Below, piece by piece: positions 40,116-49,532 of a stretch of DNA of 64,000 nucleotides. Under the pieces are notes generated by a model, which saw only the letters and a list, made by a program, of their open reading frames with translations, was not told the origin of the DNA and searched no databases. Position 1 is the first letter of the stretch. The number at the start of each line of letters is the position of its first letter. A program made the translations under genes and the position numbers. Source of the DNA: Isoptericola cucumis (GTDB lineage Bacteria; Actinomycetota; Actinomycetes; Actinomycetales; Cellulomonadaceae); NCBI RefSeq assembly GCF_014635665.1, contig NZ_BMDG01000010.1, positions 1 to 64,000 on the forward strand, read 5' to 3'.

Positions 40116-41348
40116 CTACCGGCGTCGGACCCGGTCCCCGAGGCCGAGGTGGGCCCACGCGAGGGCCGCCGCGGCACCCGCGCCGACCTCGCCGGCGACG
40201 ACCCCGGCCACCACCAGCGGAGCCGCGCCGACCTCCGACAGGCGGCCCGCCCCCACGGCACCTCCGGCCCACCACTGCAGGAGTCCCGTCACGACGGCGG
40301 CGACCAGGACCAGGCCGGCCAGCACCCAGGCGAGGTCGGCCCAGCGCACGCGGTCCGGGTCGAGCCGGCGCCACGCGAACACGCCGGCGACGACGCCGCA
40401 CCCGACCACCAGCAGCGGGCCCCACACGACGGCGCCGGAGCCCGCCCAGTCCGGGCCCGGGAGCGCACCGAGCAGGGGCACGGCAGGCAGCGGGCCGGCT
40501 ACGGTCCCGCTCGCGGCGAACGCCGTGCCCTGGCCCACGGCGAAGCCGGGGCCGGCCAGCCACGCCGTCGCCCAGAGGACGAGGTTGGGCAGCAGCGCGA
40601 CCTGCGCGACGGCGAGCACGACGCCGCCCACCCAGCCCGGGGCGAGCGCGCCCACGATGTCCTCCGACGTCGCACGGCCGGCGACCACCCACACCACGGT
40701 GAGCAGACCGCCCGCGGCCACGAGCAGCGCGAGCGCGACGGCGGCGGCCTGCATGCCGAGGCGCATCACGTCGGGCACCCACCGGTCGAGGCGGCCGCCG
40801 GGGGCGACGACGGCGGGGCGGTCCGGCGGGACGAGGATGCCGAGCGCGGCGCCGAGACCGCCCACGACCGCGCCCCCGAGCGCGCCGAGCAGCACCCGGC
40901 CCACGCCGAGCGCCCCGAGCCCGGTGACGGCCGTGAGGACCGCGGTGACGACGGCGTACCCGACGGTCGCCCCCACCCAGGCAGCGAGCGTCGGCAGGGC
41001 GGACCGCTTCACGGAGACGTAGGCGGTGAAGGTCGCGAGCGCGCCGATGCCGATCGGCACCAGCGTGATCGTCGCCGCGCCGGCGGCCAGGGGGATCCCG
41101 TGACCGAGCAGCCAGATCCCGGTCGCCACCCCGAAGGCCGACGTCCACGCACCTTCCGCCCCCTGAGCGACCCCCAGGACGCCGACCACGGCGAGCAGCA
41201 CGACGACGGCGTACGACAGCACCACGCCCTGCAGGACCGCCCAGACGCCCGAGGTCGCCGCCGCGAACCGCTCACCGCGGCCGAGCAGCCGACCGGTCCT
41301 GGCGTCCTCGACGGTGCGGGCGGTACGGGCCCCGGTTGTCGCGCTCAC
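40116..41348 (-). CDS. perM: DUF6350/PerM-like multi-TM protein
   Basis: 410 residues, about ten hydrophobic segments, no enzymatic motif. Its place between sucD and purN, with purH nearby, matches mycobacterial Rv0955 (PerM), a membrane protein linked to cell division and persistence; the call rests on this synteny plus topology. Pieces: LQGVVLSYAVVVLLAVVGVL, HGIPLAAGAATITLVPIGIG and LPAVPLLGALPGPDWAG. The GTG at 41348 follows GGGGGA; an upstream start at 41408 would add a non-hydrophobic leader. The exact role here is unproven. Confidence 0.75.
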   Translation of the reverse strand: MSATTGARTARTVEDARTGRLLGRGERFAAATSGVWAVLQGVVLSYAVVVLLAVVGVLGVAQGAEGAWTSAFGVATGIWLLGHGIPLAAGAATITLVPIGIGALATFTAYVSVKRSALPTLAAWVGATVGYAVVTAVLTAVTGLGALGVGRVLLGALGGAVVGGLGAALGILVPPDRPAVVAPGGRLDRWVPDVMRLGMQAAAVALALLVAAGGLLTVVWVVAGRATSEDIVGALAPGWVGGVVLAVAQVALLPNLVLWATAWLAGPGFAVGQGTAFAASGTVAGPLPAVPLLGALPGPDWAGSGAVVWGPLLVVGCGVVAGVFAWRRLDPDRVRWADLAWVLAGLVLVAAVVTGLLQWWAGGAVGAGRLSEVGAAPLVVAGVVAGEVGAGAAAALAWAHLGLGDRVRRR

Positions 41349-41423
41349 GCGCCCATCGTCCCCCGGCGGCCGGGCAGATCGGCGCAGACACACAGCGCGC
41401 GGGCGCACGCCGGTCCGCAGACG

Positions 41424-41464
41424 ACGACGGCGCCCGCCCCCGGCGAGGGGACGGGCGCCGTCGT
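41424..41464 (-). terminator. Terminator of sucCD
   Basis: 13-bp arms ACGACGGCGCCCG and complement around a 15-nt loop, 17 bp beyond the sucD stop. Confidence 0.7.
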
Positions 41465-41480
41465 GCTGCGGCTCGTCAGG

Positions 41481-42377
41481 TCAGAGCGACTGCAGGATGC
41501 CGCGCATGAGCTCGGCGGTCTCGGACGGCGTCTTGCCGACCTTGACGCCGACGGCCTCGAGAGCCTCCTTCTTCGCCTGCGCGGTCCCCGCGGACCCGGA
41601 CACGATGGCGCCGGCGTGGCCCATCGTCTTGCCCTCGGGGGCGGTGAATCCCGCGACGTAGCCCACGACCGGCTTGGTCACGTGCTCGGCGATGTACGCG
41701 GCCGCACGCTCCTCGGCGTCGCCGCCGATCTCGCCGATCATGACGATCGCCTTGGTCTCCGGGTCGTTCTCGAAGGCCTCGAGCGCGTCGATGTGCGTGG
41801 TGCCGACGACCGGGTCGCCGCCGATGCCGATGGCGGTGGAGAACCCGAGGTCCTTCAGCTCGTACATCATCTGGTAGGTCAGCGTGCCCGACTTCGACAC
41901 GAGCCCGATCGGGCCCTTGCCGGTGATGGTGTGCGGGGTGATGCCGGCGAGCGACTCGCCCGGCGTGATGATGCCCGGGCAGTTGGGCCCGATCATCCGC
42001 GTGGACTTGCCCTGCAGGTAGGCCCAGACCTCGGCCGAGTCCTGCACCGGGACGCCCTCGGTGATGACGACGATGAGCGGCATCTCGGCGTCGACGGCCT
42101 CGATCGCCGCGTCCTTGGTGAACGCCGGGGGGACGAACAGGACCGACACGTTCGCGCCCGTGGCCGCCATCGCCTCCTTGACGGTGCCGAAGACGGGGAG
42201 GGTGACGTCGTTGCCCTCGTGGTCCTTGTGGCTCACGGTGGTGCCGGCCTTGCGGGCGTTCACGCCGCCCACGATCTGCGCGCCGGAGTCCAGCATCAGG
42301 GCGGTGTGCTTGGCACCCATCCCGCCGGTGATGCCCTGGACGATGATCTTCGAGTCGGAGTTGAGGTAGATCGACAT
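41481..42377 (-). CDS. sucD: Succinyl-CoA synthetase subunit alpha
   Basis: 298 residues. Starts [20 protein letters not shown], the CoA-binding Rossmann domain. Then [53 protein letters not shown] and [13 protein letters not shown]; the phosphohistidine loop is [13 protein letters not shown]. It converts succinyl-CoA to succinate with substrate-level phosphorylation, together with sucC 36 bp upstream. Confidence 0.97.
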   Translation of the reverse strand: MSIYLNSDSKIIVQGITGGMGAKHTALMLDSGAQIVGGVNARKAGTTVSHKDHEGNDVTLPVFGTVKEAMAATGANVSVLFVPPAFTKDAAIEAVDAEMPLIVVITEGVPVQDSAEVWAYLQGKSTRMIGPNCPGIITPGESLAGITPHTITGKGPIGLVSKSGTLTYQMMYELKDLGFSTAIGIGGDPVVGTTHIDALEAFENDPETKAIVMIGEIGGDAEERAAAYIAEHVTKPVVGYVAGFTAPEGKTMGHAGAIVSGSAGTAQAKKEALEAVGVKVGKTPSETAELMRGILQSL

Positions 42378-42413
42378 GGTGTTCTCGTCAGCTTTCGAAG
42401 TCGTCGCGGGCGA

Positions 42414-43583
42414 TCAGAGGTGGGCCAGCTCGGCAGCCTTGGCTGCGCCGCCGTCCATGGTCTCGGCGAGGGTCACGAGCGGGTGGTTCGCCTCGCGCAG
42501 GATGGCGCGGCCGAGCTCCACGTTGTTGCCGTCGAGGCGCACGACCAGCGGCTTGGTGGCCTCGTCGCCGAGGATCTCCAGCGCGCCGACGATGCCCTTG
42601 GCGACCTCGTCGCACGCGGTGATGCCGCCGAAGACGTTGACGAACACGCTCTTGACCTGCGGGTCGTTCAGGATGACGTCGAGCCCGTTGGCCATCACCG
42701 TCGCGTTGGCGCCGCCGCCGATGTCGAGGAAGTTGGCGGGCTTCACGCCGCCGTGCTCCTCGCCGGCGTAGGCGACGACGTCGAGGGTGCTCATCACGAG
42801 GCCCGCGCCGTTGCCGATGATGCCGACCTCGCCGTCGAGCTTGACGTAGTTGAGGCCGTTCTCCTTGGCCTTGGCCTCCAGCGGGTCGGCCGAGTCCTTG
42901 TCCTCGAGCGCCTCGTGGTCCGGGTGACGGACCTCGGAGGCGTTGTCGTCGAGGGAGACCTTGCCGTCGAGGGCGATGATCGCGCCGTCCTCGGTGCGGA
43001 CCAACGGGTTCACCTCGACGAGGGTGGCGTCCTCGGCCGTGAAGACCGTCCAGAGCTTGCGGATGACGTCGGCGACCGGGGCCTTGAGGTCGTCGGCGAA
43101 GTTCGCGGTGTCGACGATCTCGCGCGCCTTGGCCTCGTCGATGCCGACGATCGGGTCGACGGCGACCTTGGCGAGCGCCTCGGGGCGCTCGACGGCGAGC
43201 TGCTCGATCTCCATGCCGCCCTCGACGGAGCACATGGCGAGGTAGTTGCGGTTCGAGCGGTCCAGCAGCACCGAGAAGTAGAACTCCTCCGCGATCTTCG
43301 CGCCCTGCGCGACCATCACGCGGTGGACCGTGTGGCCCTTGATGTCCATGCCGAGGATCTCGGACGCCTTCTCGGCGGCCTCCTCGGGCGAGTGCGCCAG
43401 CTTCACGCCGCCGGCCTTGCCGCGGCCGCCGGTCTTCACCTGGGCCTTGACGACGACGGTCCCGCCGCCGAGCTCCTCTGCACCTGCGCGAGCCTCTTCG
43501 GGCGTCGTCGCGACGACGCCGCCGAGCACGGGAACGCCGTGCTTCTCGAAGATGTCGCGAGCCTGGTATTCGAACAGGTCCAC
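42414..43583 (-). CDS. sucC: Succinyl-CoA synthetase subunit beta
   Basis: 389 residues, normal length. ATP-grasp N-domain: [37 protein letters not shown]. Middle: [12 protein letters not shown]-domain: [23 protein letters not shown] and [16 protein letters not shown], binding nucleotide and succinate. The GTG at 43583 is chosen since it gives the family N-terminus and AAGGA lies ten bases before; an ATG six codons upstream is possible. A 22-bp palindrome at 43639-43660 lies 55 bp upstream. Confidence 0.97.
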   Translation of the reverse strand: MDLFEYQARDIFEKHGVPVLGGVVATTPEEARAGAEELGGGTVVVKAQVKTGGRGKAGGVKLAHSPEEAAEKASEILGMDIKGHTVHRVMVAQGAKIAEEFYFSVLLDRSNRNYLAMCSVEGGMEIEQLAVERPEALAKVAVDPIVGIDEAKAREIVDTANFADDLKAPVADVIRKLWTVFTAEDATLVEVNPLVRTEDGAIIALDGKVSLDDNASEVRHPDHEALEDKDSADPLEAKAKENGLNYVKLDGEVGIIGNGAGLVMSTLDVVAYAGEEHGGVKPANFLDIGGGANATVMANGLDVILNDPQVKSVFVNVFGGITACDEVAKGIVGALEILGDEATKPLVVRLDGNNVELGRAILREANHPLVTLAETMDGGAAKAAELAHL

Positions 43584-43638
43584 CCTGCTGCGTCCTTCCA
43601 TCGGTGGTGCCCCTGGGTCGGCAGAGGCCGGCACGAAC

Positions 43639-43660
43639 GATGTCTCGACGTCAAGACATC
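43639..43660. promoter_or_regulatory. 22-bp palindrome upstream of sucC
   Basis: GATGTCT-C-GACGTC-A-AGACATC, symmetrical but for one pair. A TACCCT on the minus strand (43673-43668) could be the -10, which would put this site at +1 to +22, the place of a repressor block. Confidence 0.6.
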
Positions 43661-43800
43661 CTCGAACAGGGTAGTCCGACCCGCGTCCGGTCGGGGACGC
43701 CGGGCCTGGAATCCTCCCGCGACCGTGAGCGATCCCACATCCTCGGCCGGGCGGCCGGCCCCGGGGAGGTGTGTCCGCCGCGGTCCGGACGGCTCCACGC

Positions 43801-43816
43801 GTCAATCGGGGTTGAC
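43801..43816. promoter_or_regulatory. Operator 1 of the HTH-ClpN gene pair
   Basis: GTCAATCGGGGTTGAC, imperfect palindrome sharing the GTCAA/TTGAC halves with operator 2, starting 29 bp upstream of it. Confidence 0.6.
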
Positions 43817-43829
43817 AGGCCGGCGAGTC

Positions 43830-43845
43830 GTCAACCATGGTTGAC
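43830..43845. promoter_or_regulatory. Operator 2 of the HTH-ClpN gene pair
   Basis: GTCAACCATGGTTGAC, perfect 16-bp palindrome ending two bases before the ATG at 43848, so it takes the place of a ribosome-binding site. Probable autoregulatory site. Confidence 0.7.
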
Positions 43846-43847
43846 AC

Positions 43848-44057
43848 ATGAGCGAGAACACTCTCGTCGGCTCCGCGGCCGGCGACGACCCCGCAGCAGG
43901 CCTGCGCGCCGTCCGCGCGCTGCGCGACCTCGCCGACCGTCTCGAGACGCTGCAGGTCGGGCGCGCCCGCGACCTGGGCTGGTCGTGGCAGGAGGTCGCC
44001 GACGCGCTGGGCGTCAGCAGGCAGGCGGTCCACAAGAAGCACGGCAGGAGGATCTGA
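43848..44057 (+). CDS. Small HTH protein preceding ClpN-like gene
   Basis: 69 residues. An N-terminal helix ([21 protein letters not shown]) is followed by an [33 protein letters not shown], with a basic end. This Sigma-70 region 4-like or Fis-like small HTH type is often paired with a Clp N-domain gene in actinobacteria. There is no ribosome site because a perfect palindrome ends two bases before the ATG, so the message may be leaderless. Its stop overlaps the next start (TGATG). Likely a repressor of its own promoter. Confidence 0.8.
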   Translation: MSENTLVGSAAGDDPAAGLRAVRALRDLADRLETLQVGRARDLGWSWQEVADALGVSRQAVHKKHGRRI

Positions 44058-44608
44058 TGTTCGAGAGGTTCACCAAGGACGCACGGTCCGTGGTCGTCGA
44101 CGCGCAGCAGGTGGCGCGCGAGCTGCGGTCCGCGACCATCGACACCCGGCACCTGCTGGCCTCGCTGGCCGGCTCGGCCGACGGCGCCGCGGCGCTGCGG
44201 GCCGCCGGGCTGGACCCGGCCGACGTCGCCGCACGGGCCCGGCGGGACGTCGCCGCCGGCGAGCCGCTCGACGCCGACGCGCTGGCCGCGGTGGGCGTCG
44301 ACCTCGACGAGGTCCGGCGGCGCACCGACGAGGTCTTCGGCACCGGGGCGCTGGACCGGGCGGGCTCGGCGCACGCGCGACGCGGCAAGCACGTCCCGTT
44401 CACCACGGACGCGAAGAAGGCGCTGGAGCTCGCGCTGCGCGAGGCCGTCCGCCTGAAGGACTCCGGGATCGGCAGCCGCCACCTGCTGCTCGGCATCCTG
44501 CGCGCGGACTGCCCCGGCGGCCGTGTGCTGGCGGCCACGGCCTCGGACGCCGGAACGGACGTCGCCGCCCTGCGCGCCGCCGTCGAGCGGGACCGCCCCG
44601 CAGCCTGA
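44057..44608 (+). CDS. Stand-alone Clp N-terminal (R-domain) repeat protein
   Basis: 183 residues. Two Clp-N repeats: [20 protein letters not shown]...[12 protein letters not shown] (about 1-70) and [20 protein letters not shown]...[11 protein letters not shown] (about 112-155). These are the N-domains of ClpC/ClpA, but no AAA+ ATPase follows, so it cannot unfold by itself. It could act as a decoy, adaptor or sensor of damaged or arginine-phosphorylated protein; that is inference. It overlaps the HTH gene by one base, so both are made together. GGAGGATC before the ATG is a good ribosome site. Confidence 0.88.
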   Translation: MFERFTKDARSVVVDAQQVARELRSATIDTRHLLASLAGSADGAAALRAAGLDPADVAARARRDVAAGEPLDADALAAVGVDLDEVRRRTDEVFGTGALDRAGSAHARRGKHVPFTTDAKKALELALREAVRLKDSGIGSRHLLLGILRADCPGGRVLAATASDAGTDVAALRAAVERDRPAA

Positions 44609-44623
44609 CCAGCGGGCCGCGTG

Positions 44624-44672
44624 GCGTCAGCGGGGCGTCAACGTTCACGCCCGGGGCGTCAAGGGTCCGTCA
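44624..44672 (+). promoter_or_regulatory. Phased direct repeats, probable KdpE box
   Basis: GCGTCA at 44624, 44635 and 44656 and CCGTCA at 44667: spacing 11, 21 and 11 bp, the pattern of OmpR-type regulators. The same stretch holds the near-palindrome GGGCGTCAACGTTCACGCCC. A TAGACC -10 follows at 44703-44708 with no good -35, suggesting activator-dependent transcription starting near the ATG at 44716. Confidence 0.65.
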
Positions 44673-44715
44673 GGGACCGGCCGGAGCCCTGCCCGGCGGG
44701 ACTAGACCAGGCCGT

Positions 44716-44796
44716 ATGAGCGATCTCGCCTACGTCCTGCTCACCGTCGCGTTCTTCGCGGCGGTGGCCTTCGTCGCCCGCCGGAGGTCCGCATGA
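44716..44796 (+). CDS. 26-residue membrane microprotein at head of kdp operon
   Basis: Begins [19 protein letters not shown] and ends VARRRSA: one TM helix with a basic C-terminus, 26 residues. The stop overlaps the kdpF start by 4 nt (ATGA). The ATG lies about seven bases after a TAGACC -10, so it is probably leaderless. Similar tiny proteins ahead of kdpF are seen in other actinobacteria in my recollection, but have no assigned function. Probably a Kdp complex accessory or a second KdpF-like subunit. Confidence 0.7.
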   Translation: MSDLAYVLLTVAFFAAVAFVARRRSA

Positions 44797-44885
44797 CCCT
44801 CGTCGACGCCGTCTTCCTCGGGCTCATGGTGGCCACCCTCGCCTACCTCCTCGTCGCGATGCTGCGCGACGGCCGGGAGCGCTGA
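44793..44885 (+). CDS. kdpF: KdpF small subunit
   Basis: 30 residues: [20 protein letters not shown] then [10 protein letters not shown], one TM helix. Size and position directly before kdpA match KdpF (29 residues in E. coli), which stabilises the KdpABC complex. Overlaps the preceding microprotein by 4 nt, and CCGGAGG lies before the ATG. Confidence 0.85.
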   Translation: MTLVDAVFLGLMVATLAYLLVAMLRDGRER

Positions 44886-44894
44886 GGCATCCCG

Positions 44895-46571
44895 ATGAGC
44901 CCCACGACCCTCACGATCCTCGCGGCCGGCGGGCAGCTGATCCTGCTCCTGGCCCTGCTCGGCGCCGCGCACGCCCCGCTCGGCGCGTACATGGCCCGCG
45001 TCTACTCCTCGTCGCACCACACCCGGCTCGAACGGGGGTGGTACCGCGTCGTGCGGGTCGACCCCGACGCGCAGCAGCACTGGCGCTCCTACCTCATGTC
45101 GGTGCTCGGGTTCTCGCTCGCCTCCGTGCTGGCCCTCTACGGGCTCGGCCGGCTGCAGGACCACCTGCCCTGGGACCTCGGGTTCACCGGGCTCGACCCG
45201 GCCGGCGCCTGGAACACCGCCGTCAGCTTCACGACCAACACCAACTGGCAGTGGTACTCCGGCGAGGCCGCGGCCGGGCACCTGCTGCAGATGGCGGGGC
45301 TCGCGGTGCAGAACTTCGTCTCGGCGGCCGTCGGCATGTCCGTGGCGATCGCCCTGGTGCGCGGCTTCGCCCGGTCCGGCACCGACGCCCGGATCGGGAA
45401 CTTCTGGGCCGACCTGACCCGGTCCGTCGTGCGGGTCCTGCTGCCGATCTCGGTCGTCGCCGCGCTCGTGCTCGTCGCGAACGGCGTGATCCAGAACCTC
45501 GACCCGCACACGGCCGTCACCACGATGACCGGCGGCGCCCAGCACGTGCCCGGCGGGCCGGTCGCCTCCCAGGAGGCCATCAAGGAGCTCGGCACCAACG
45601 GGGGCGGGTTCTTCAACGCCAACTCGGCCCACCCGTTCGAGAACCCGAACCCGGTGACCAACCTGCTGGAGATCTTCCTCATCCTGCTCATCCCGACCGC
45701 CCTGCCGCGGACCTTCGGGATCCTGGTCGGCGACCGCCGGCAGGGCTGGGCGATCCTCGGCGCGATGACGGGGCTGCTGCTCGTCGCGATCGCCCTGACC
45801 ACGTGGGCCGAGCTCGCCGGTCCCGGTGCCGCCCCGCAGGCCGCGGGCGCCGCGACGGAGGGCAAGGAGACCCGGTTCGGCCTCGCCGCGAGCGCGCTGT
45901 TCGCCGTCGCGACGACCGGGACGTCCACCGGCGCGGTCAACGCCATGCACGACTCGTTCACCGCACCCGGCGGCGGCGTGGTGCTGTTCGACATGCTGCT
46001 CGGCGAGGTCGCCCCGGGCGGCGTCGGCGCCGGGCTCTACGGGATGCTGATCCTGGCGATCCTGGCCGTCTTCGTCGCGGGCCTCATGGTGGGCCGCACA
46101 CCCGAGTACCTCGGCAAGAAGATCGGTCGCGGCGAGATGACCATCGTCGCCCTCTCCGTGCTCACGACGCCGGCGATCGTGCTGGTCGGCACCGCGGTCG
46201 CCGTGTCCGTGGAGCCGGGCCTGGCCGGCGTCCAGGAGCCCGGGCCGCACGGCCTGACCGAGGTGCTGTACGCCTTCGCGTCGGCCGGGAACAACAACGG
46301 CTCGGCCTTCGCCGGGCTCACCAGCGGCACGCCGTTCTACAACACGATGCTCGGCCTGGCGATGCTCGCGGGCCGCTTCGTGCCCATCGCGCTCGTCCTC
46401 GCGCTCGCCGGCCGCCTGGCGTCGCAGCGCAGCGTCCCGGCGTCGGCCGGCACCCTGCCGACGCACCAGCCGCTCTTCGTGGGCCTGGTCGCGACGGTCG
46501 CGCTCGTCGTCGTCGGCCTCACCTTCGTCCCCGTCCTGTCCCTCGGCCCTGTCGCGGAGTCCCTGTCATGA
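44895..46571 (+). CDS. kdpA: Potassium-transporting ATPase subunit A
   Basis: 558-residue K+-channel-like subunit of the KdpFABC P-type pump, ten TM helices. It has the selectivity-filter-like loops [50 protein letters not shown] and [17 protein letters not shown] (Gly-rich in each of the four repeats). It binds and passes K+ with nanomolar-to-micromolar affinity. Ends with a 4-nt overlap (ATGA) with kdpB. Confidence 0.97.
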   Translation: MSPTTLTILAAGGQLILLLALLGAAHAPLGAYMARVYSSSHHTRLERGWYRVVRVDPDAQQHWRSYLMSVLGFSLASVLALYGLGRLQDHLPWDLGFTGLDPAGAWNTAVSFTTNTNWQWYSGEAAAGHLLQMAGLAVQNFVSAAVGMSVAIALVRGFARSGTDARIGNFWADLTRSVVRVLLPISVVAALVLVANGVIQNLDPHTAVTTMTGGAQHVPGGPVASQEAIKELGTNGGGFFNANSAHPFENPNPVTNLLEIFLILLIPTALPRTFGILVGDRRQGWAILGAMTGLLLVAIALTTWAELAGPGAAPQAAGAATEGKETRFGLAASALFAVATTGTSTGAVNAMHDSFTAPGGGVVLFDMLLGEVAPGGVGAGLYGMLILAILAVFVAGLMVGRTPEYLGKKIGRGEMTIVALSVLTTPAIVLVGTAVAVSVEPGLAGVQEPGPHGLTEVLYAFASAGNNNGSAFAGLTSGTPFYNTMLGLAMLAGRFVPIALVLALAGRLASQRSVPASAGTLPTHQPLFVGLVATVALVVVGLTFVPVLSLGPVAESLS

Positions 46572-48802
46572 CCCACACCACCCTCACCCAGGCCCCGGCC
46601 CCCGCCGGCGACGCCGGCTCCCCCCGCCCGCCGCGGCGCCGCCCCGGCCGCGCCCTCACGTGGGCACAGGTGTGCTCCGCCCTGCCGGGCGCCCTGCGCG
46701 GCCTCGACCCGCGCGCCCTGTGGCGCACCCCCGTGCTGCTCGTCGTCGAGGTCGGAGCGGCGGCGACCACGGTCCTCGCCGTCACCGACCCCGACGTCTT
46801 CGCCTGGTCGGTCACCCTCTGGCTGTGGGCGACGGCGCTGTTCGCCGCCCTCGCGGAGTCGATCGCCGAGGCGCGCGGCCGCGCGCAGGCGTCCTCGCTG
46901 CGCGCCACCCAGCAGCAGACGACGGCGCGCAAGGTGCTGGCGCCCCTGGACACGATCGGGGCCGCGACCGGGCTCGGCGACCTGCCCACCACCGACGTCC
47001 CCTCGGGGAGCCTGCGGGTGGGGGACGTCGTCGTGGTCGTCGCCGGCGAGACGATCCCCGGCGACGGCGACGTCGTCGAGGGGGTCGCGTCGGTCGACGA
47101 GTCCGCCATCACCGGCGAGTCGGCGCCCGTGATCCGCGAGTCCGGCGGCGACCGGTGCGCGGTGACGGGCGGCACCGTGCTGCTCTCGGACCGGATCGTC
47201 GTGCGGGTCACGACACCCCCGGGCCAGAGCTTCGTGGACCGGATGATCGCCCTCGTCGAGGGCAGCGAGCGCCGCCGCACCCCGAACGAGGTGGCGCTGA
47301 ACCTGCTGCTGACGTCGCTGACGGCGGTCTTCGTCCTCGCGGTCGCGACGCTGCAGCCCTTCGCCGTCTACAGCGGGTCGCGCCAGGACGTGCTGGTGCT
47401 GGTCGCGCTGCTGGTCTGCCTCATCCCGACGACGATCGGGGCCCTGCTGTCGGCGATCGGCATCGCGGGCATGGACCGGCTGGTGCAGCGCAACGTGCTC
47501 GCCGTGTCGGGGCGCGCGGTCGAGGCGGCCGGCGACGTCGACGTCCTGCTGCTCGACAAGACCGGCACGATCACGTACGGCAACCGGCGGGCGTCCGCGC
47601 TGCTGCCCGTCGGCCGGGTCCGCGAGGCGGAGCTCGCGGCGGCGGCACGCCTCGCGTCCCTCGCCGACGACACCCCCGAGGGGCGCAGCGTCGTGGACCT
47701 GGTGGACGCCCGGTTCGGCGTGCCCGACGTGGTCGACGGCGGGTGGCACCTCGAGGGGGGCGGGCTCCCCCAGGGCAGCGAGCTCGTCGCGTTCAGCGCG
47801 CAGACCCGCATGTCGGGCGTCGACCTGCCGCTCCACCCGCACGTCGACCCGCTGGTCGACCCGCGCGTGGGCCCCGACGGCACCGCCCCCGGCCCGCGCC
47901 GGATCCGCAAGGGCGCCGCGTCCGCGGTCCGGCGCTGGGTGGGCAGTACCGGCGCGCGGGTGCCCCAGGACGTGGCCGCGCAGCTCGCCGCGCACGTCGA
48001 CGCGGTCTCGCGCGCCGGTGGCACGCCGCTGGTCGTCGCCGAGCAGGTCGGCGACGCGCCCGCGCGCGTGCTCGGCGTCGTGCACCTCAAGGACGTGGTC
48101 AAGGACGGCATGCGCGAGCGGTTCGACGAGCTGCGCGCCATGGGCATCCGCACCGTCATGGTCACGGGCGACAACGCCGTGACGGCGCAGGCGATCGCCG
48201 ACGAGGCGGGCGTGGACGACGTGCTCGCCGAGGCCACGCCGGAGGACAAGCTCGCGCTGATCCGGCGCGAGCAGGAGGGCGGTCGGCTGGTCGCGATGGC
48301 CGGCGACGGCACCAACGACGCTCCCGCCCTCGCACAGTCCGACGTGGGCGTCGCGATGGCGTCGGGCACGTCGGCCGCGAAGGAGGCCGGCAACATGGTC
48401 GACCTCGACTCCGACCCGACGAAGCTGATCGAGATCGTGGAGATCGGCAAGCAGCTGCTCATCACCCGCGGGGCGCTGACCACGTTCTCCGTGGCGAACG
48501 ACGTCGCGAAGTACTTCGCGATCCTGCCGGCGATGTTCTCCGGGCTGTTCCCGCAGCTCGCCGTGCTGAACGTCATGCAGCTGGGCTCGCCCCGGTCCGC
48601 GATCCTCTCGGCGGTGATCTTCAACGCCCTGATCATCCTCGTGCTGGTGCCGCTGGCGCTGCGCGGCGTGCGCTACCGGCCGTCGTCGGCGTCCGCGCTG
48701 CTGCGCCGCAACCTGTGGGTCTTCGGCGTCGGCGGGCTCGTCGCGCCGTTCGCCGGCATCAAGCTCATCGACCTCGTCGTCTCCCTGATCCCCGGCCTGT
48801 GA
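46568..48802 (+). CDS. kdpB: Potassium-transporting ATPase subunit B, with extra loop
   Basis: 744-residue P-type ATPase subunit, somewhat longer than the usual 680-700. TGESAPV (A-domain TGES), PEGRS and phosphorylation motif [11 protein letters not shown] (first Asp is phosphorylated); hinge motif [11 protein letters not shown]. Residues about 422-443 in the N-domain, after [10 protein letters not shown] and before RRIRKGA, are an extra Pro/His/Asp-rich loop ([15 protein letters not shown]...) that I do not recall in other KdpB. The N-terminus (about 1-35) is also extended and proline-rich. Confidence 0.95.
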   Translation: MTHTTLTQAPAPAGDAGSPRPPRRRPGRALTWAQVCSALPGALRGLDPRALWRTPVLLVVEVGAAATTVLAVTDPDVFAWSVTLWLWATALFAALAESIAEARGRAQASSLRATQQQTTARKVLAPLDTIGAATGLGDLPTTDVPSGSLRVGDVVVVVAGETIPGDGDVVEGVASVDESAITGESAPVIRESGGDRCAVTGGTVLLSDRIVVRVTTPPGQSFVDRMIALVEGSERRRTPNEVALNLLLTSLTAVFVLAVATLQPFAVYSGSRQDVLVLVALLVCLIPTTIGALLSAIGIAGMDRLVQRNVLAVSGRAVEAAGDVDVLLLDKTGTITYGNRRASALLPVGRVREAELAAAARLASLADDTPEGRSVVDLVDARFGVPDVVDGGWHLEGGGLPQGSELVAFSAQTRMSGVDLPLHPHVDPLVDPRVGPDGTAPGPRRIRKGAASAVRRWVGSTGARVPQDVAAQLAAHVDAVSRAGGTPLVVAEQVGDAPARVLGVVHLKDVVKDGMRERFDELRAMGIRTVMVTGDNAVTAQAIADEAGVDDVLAEATPEDKLALIRREQEGGRLVAMAGDGTNDAPALAQSDVGVAMASGTSAAKEAGNMVDLDSDPTKLIEIVEIGKQLLITRGALTTFSVANDVAKYFAILPAMFSGLFPQLAVLNVMQLGSPRSAILSAVIFNALIILVLVPLALRGVRYRPSSASALLRRNLWVFGVGGLVAPFAGIKLIDLVVSLIPGL

Positions 48803-48828
48803 CGCCGGCCCGCGCTGGAGGAACCCTC

Positions 48829-49518
48829 ATGACCGACATCGACACCCCCGCCGTCCCCGACCACGCACCCCGCACCCCCGCCGCGGGAGGCTCCCTGACC
48901 CGGCAGACGCTCGCCGGCGTGCGGATGCTGCTCGCGTTCACGATCCTCCTGGGGCTGGCGTACCCGCTGGCGGTGACCGGGGCCGGGCAGGCGCTGTTCG
49001 GCTGGCGGGCCGACGGGTCGCTTGTCACGGCCGACGGCGCACCCACCCGGGACCGGGCCGAGGCGGCGGGCTCCGCGCTGCTCGGCCAGCCGTTCGACGG
49101 GCCGGAGTGGTTCCACCCGCGACCCTCGGCGGCGGGCGACGGCTACGACGGGCTCGCGTCCGGGGGCTCCAACCTCGGGCCGGAGAGCCCCGAGCTGGTC
49201 GCCTCGATCGAGGCGAGGAGGGCCGAGGTGGCGTCCACCGAGGGCGTGGACCCCGCCGACGTCCCGCCGGACGCCGTCACCGCGTCGGGGTCGGGTCTCG
49301 ACCCTCACGTCAGCCCCGCGTACGCCGCGATCCAGGTCGACCGGGTCGCCGCGGCGCGCGGCCTGCCGGCCGACGACGTCCGCGCGCTGGTGGCCGACCA
49401 CACCCACGGGCGCACCCTCCGGGTCCTCGGCGACCCCCGCGTCGACGTGCTGGCGCTCAACCAGGCGCTCGACCAGGCGCCCGACCAGGCACTCGACCGG
49501 GCGCCCGCGAGCAGGTGA
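48829..49518 (+). CDS. kdpC: Potassium-transporting ATPase subunit C
   Basis: 229 residues. One TM helix (LLAFTILLGLAYPLAVTGAGQ) and an external domain with GSALLGQPFDGPEWFHPRPSA, SGGSNLGPESPEL and SGSGLDPHVSPAYAAIQVDR, the KdpC motifs. The end (LVADHTHGRTLRVLGDPRV, then NQALDQAPDQALDRAP) includes a short repetitive tail. GGAGGAACCCTC gives the start at 48829. Confidence 0.95.
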   Translation: MTDIDTPAVPDHAPRTPAAGGSLTRQTLAGVRMLLAFTILLGLAYPLAVTGAGQALFGWRADGSLVTADGAPTRDRAEAAGSALLGQPFDGPEWFHPRPSAAGDGYDGLASGGSNLGPESPELVASIEARRAEVASTEGVDPADVPPDAVTASGSGLDPHVSPAYAAIQVDRVAAARGLPADDVRALVADHTHGRTLRVLGDPRVDVLALNQALDQAPDQALDRAPASR

Positions 49519-49532
49519 CGGACAATGCCCGC

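Noticed and set aside
43649-43654. TTGACG inside the sucC palindrome as a -35 element
   Set aside because: No -10-like hexamer lies 16-19 bases downstream on the minus strand.
39552-43844. A 1430-codon plus-strand open frame across purN, perM, sucD and sucC
   Set aside because: Composition is Arg/Gly/Asp-rich nonsense and it lies antisense to four well-identified genes.
44609-44715. c-di-AMP (ydaO) riboswitch in front of kdp
   Set aside because: The 107-bp gap is too short and lacks the conserved ydaO blocks I know; direct repeats fit a KdpE site.
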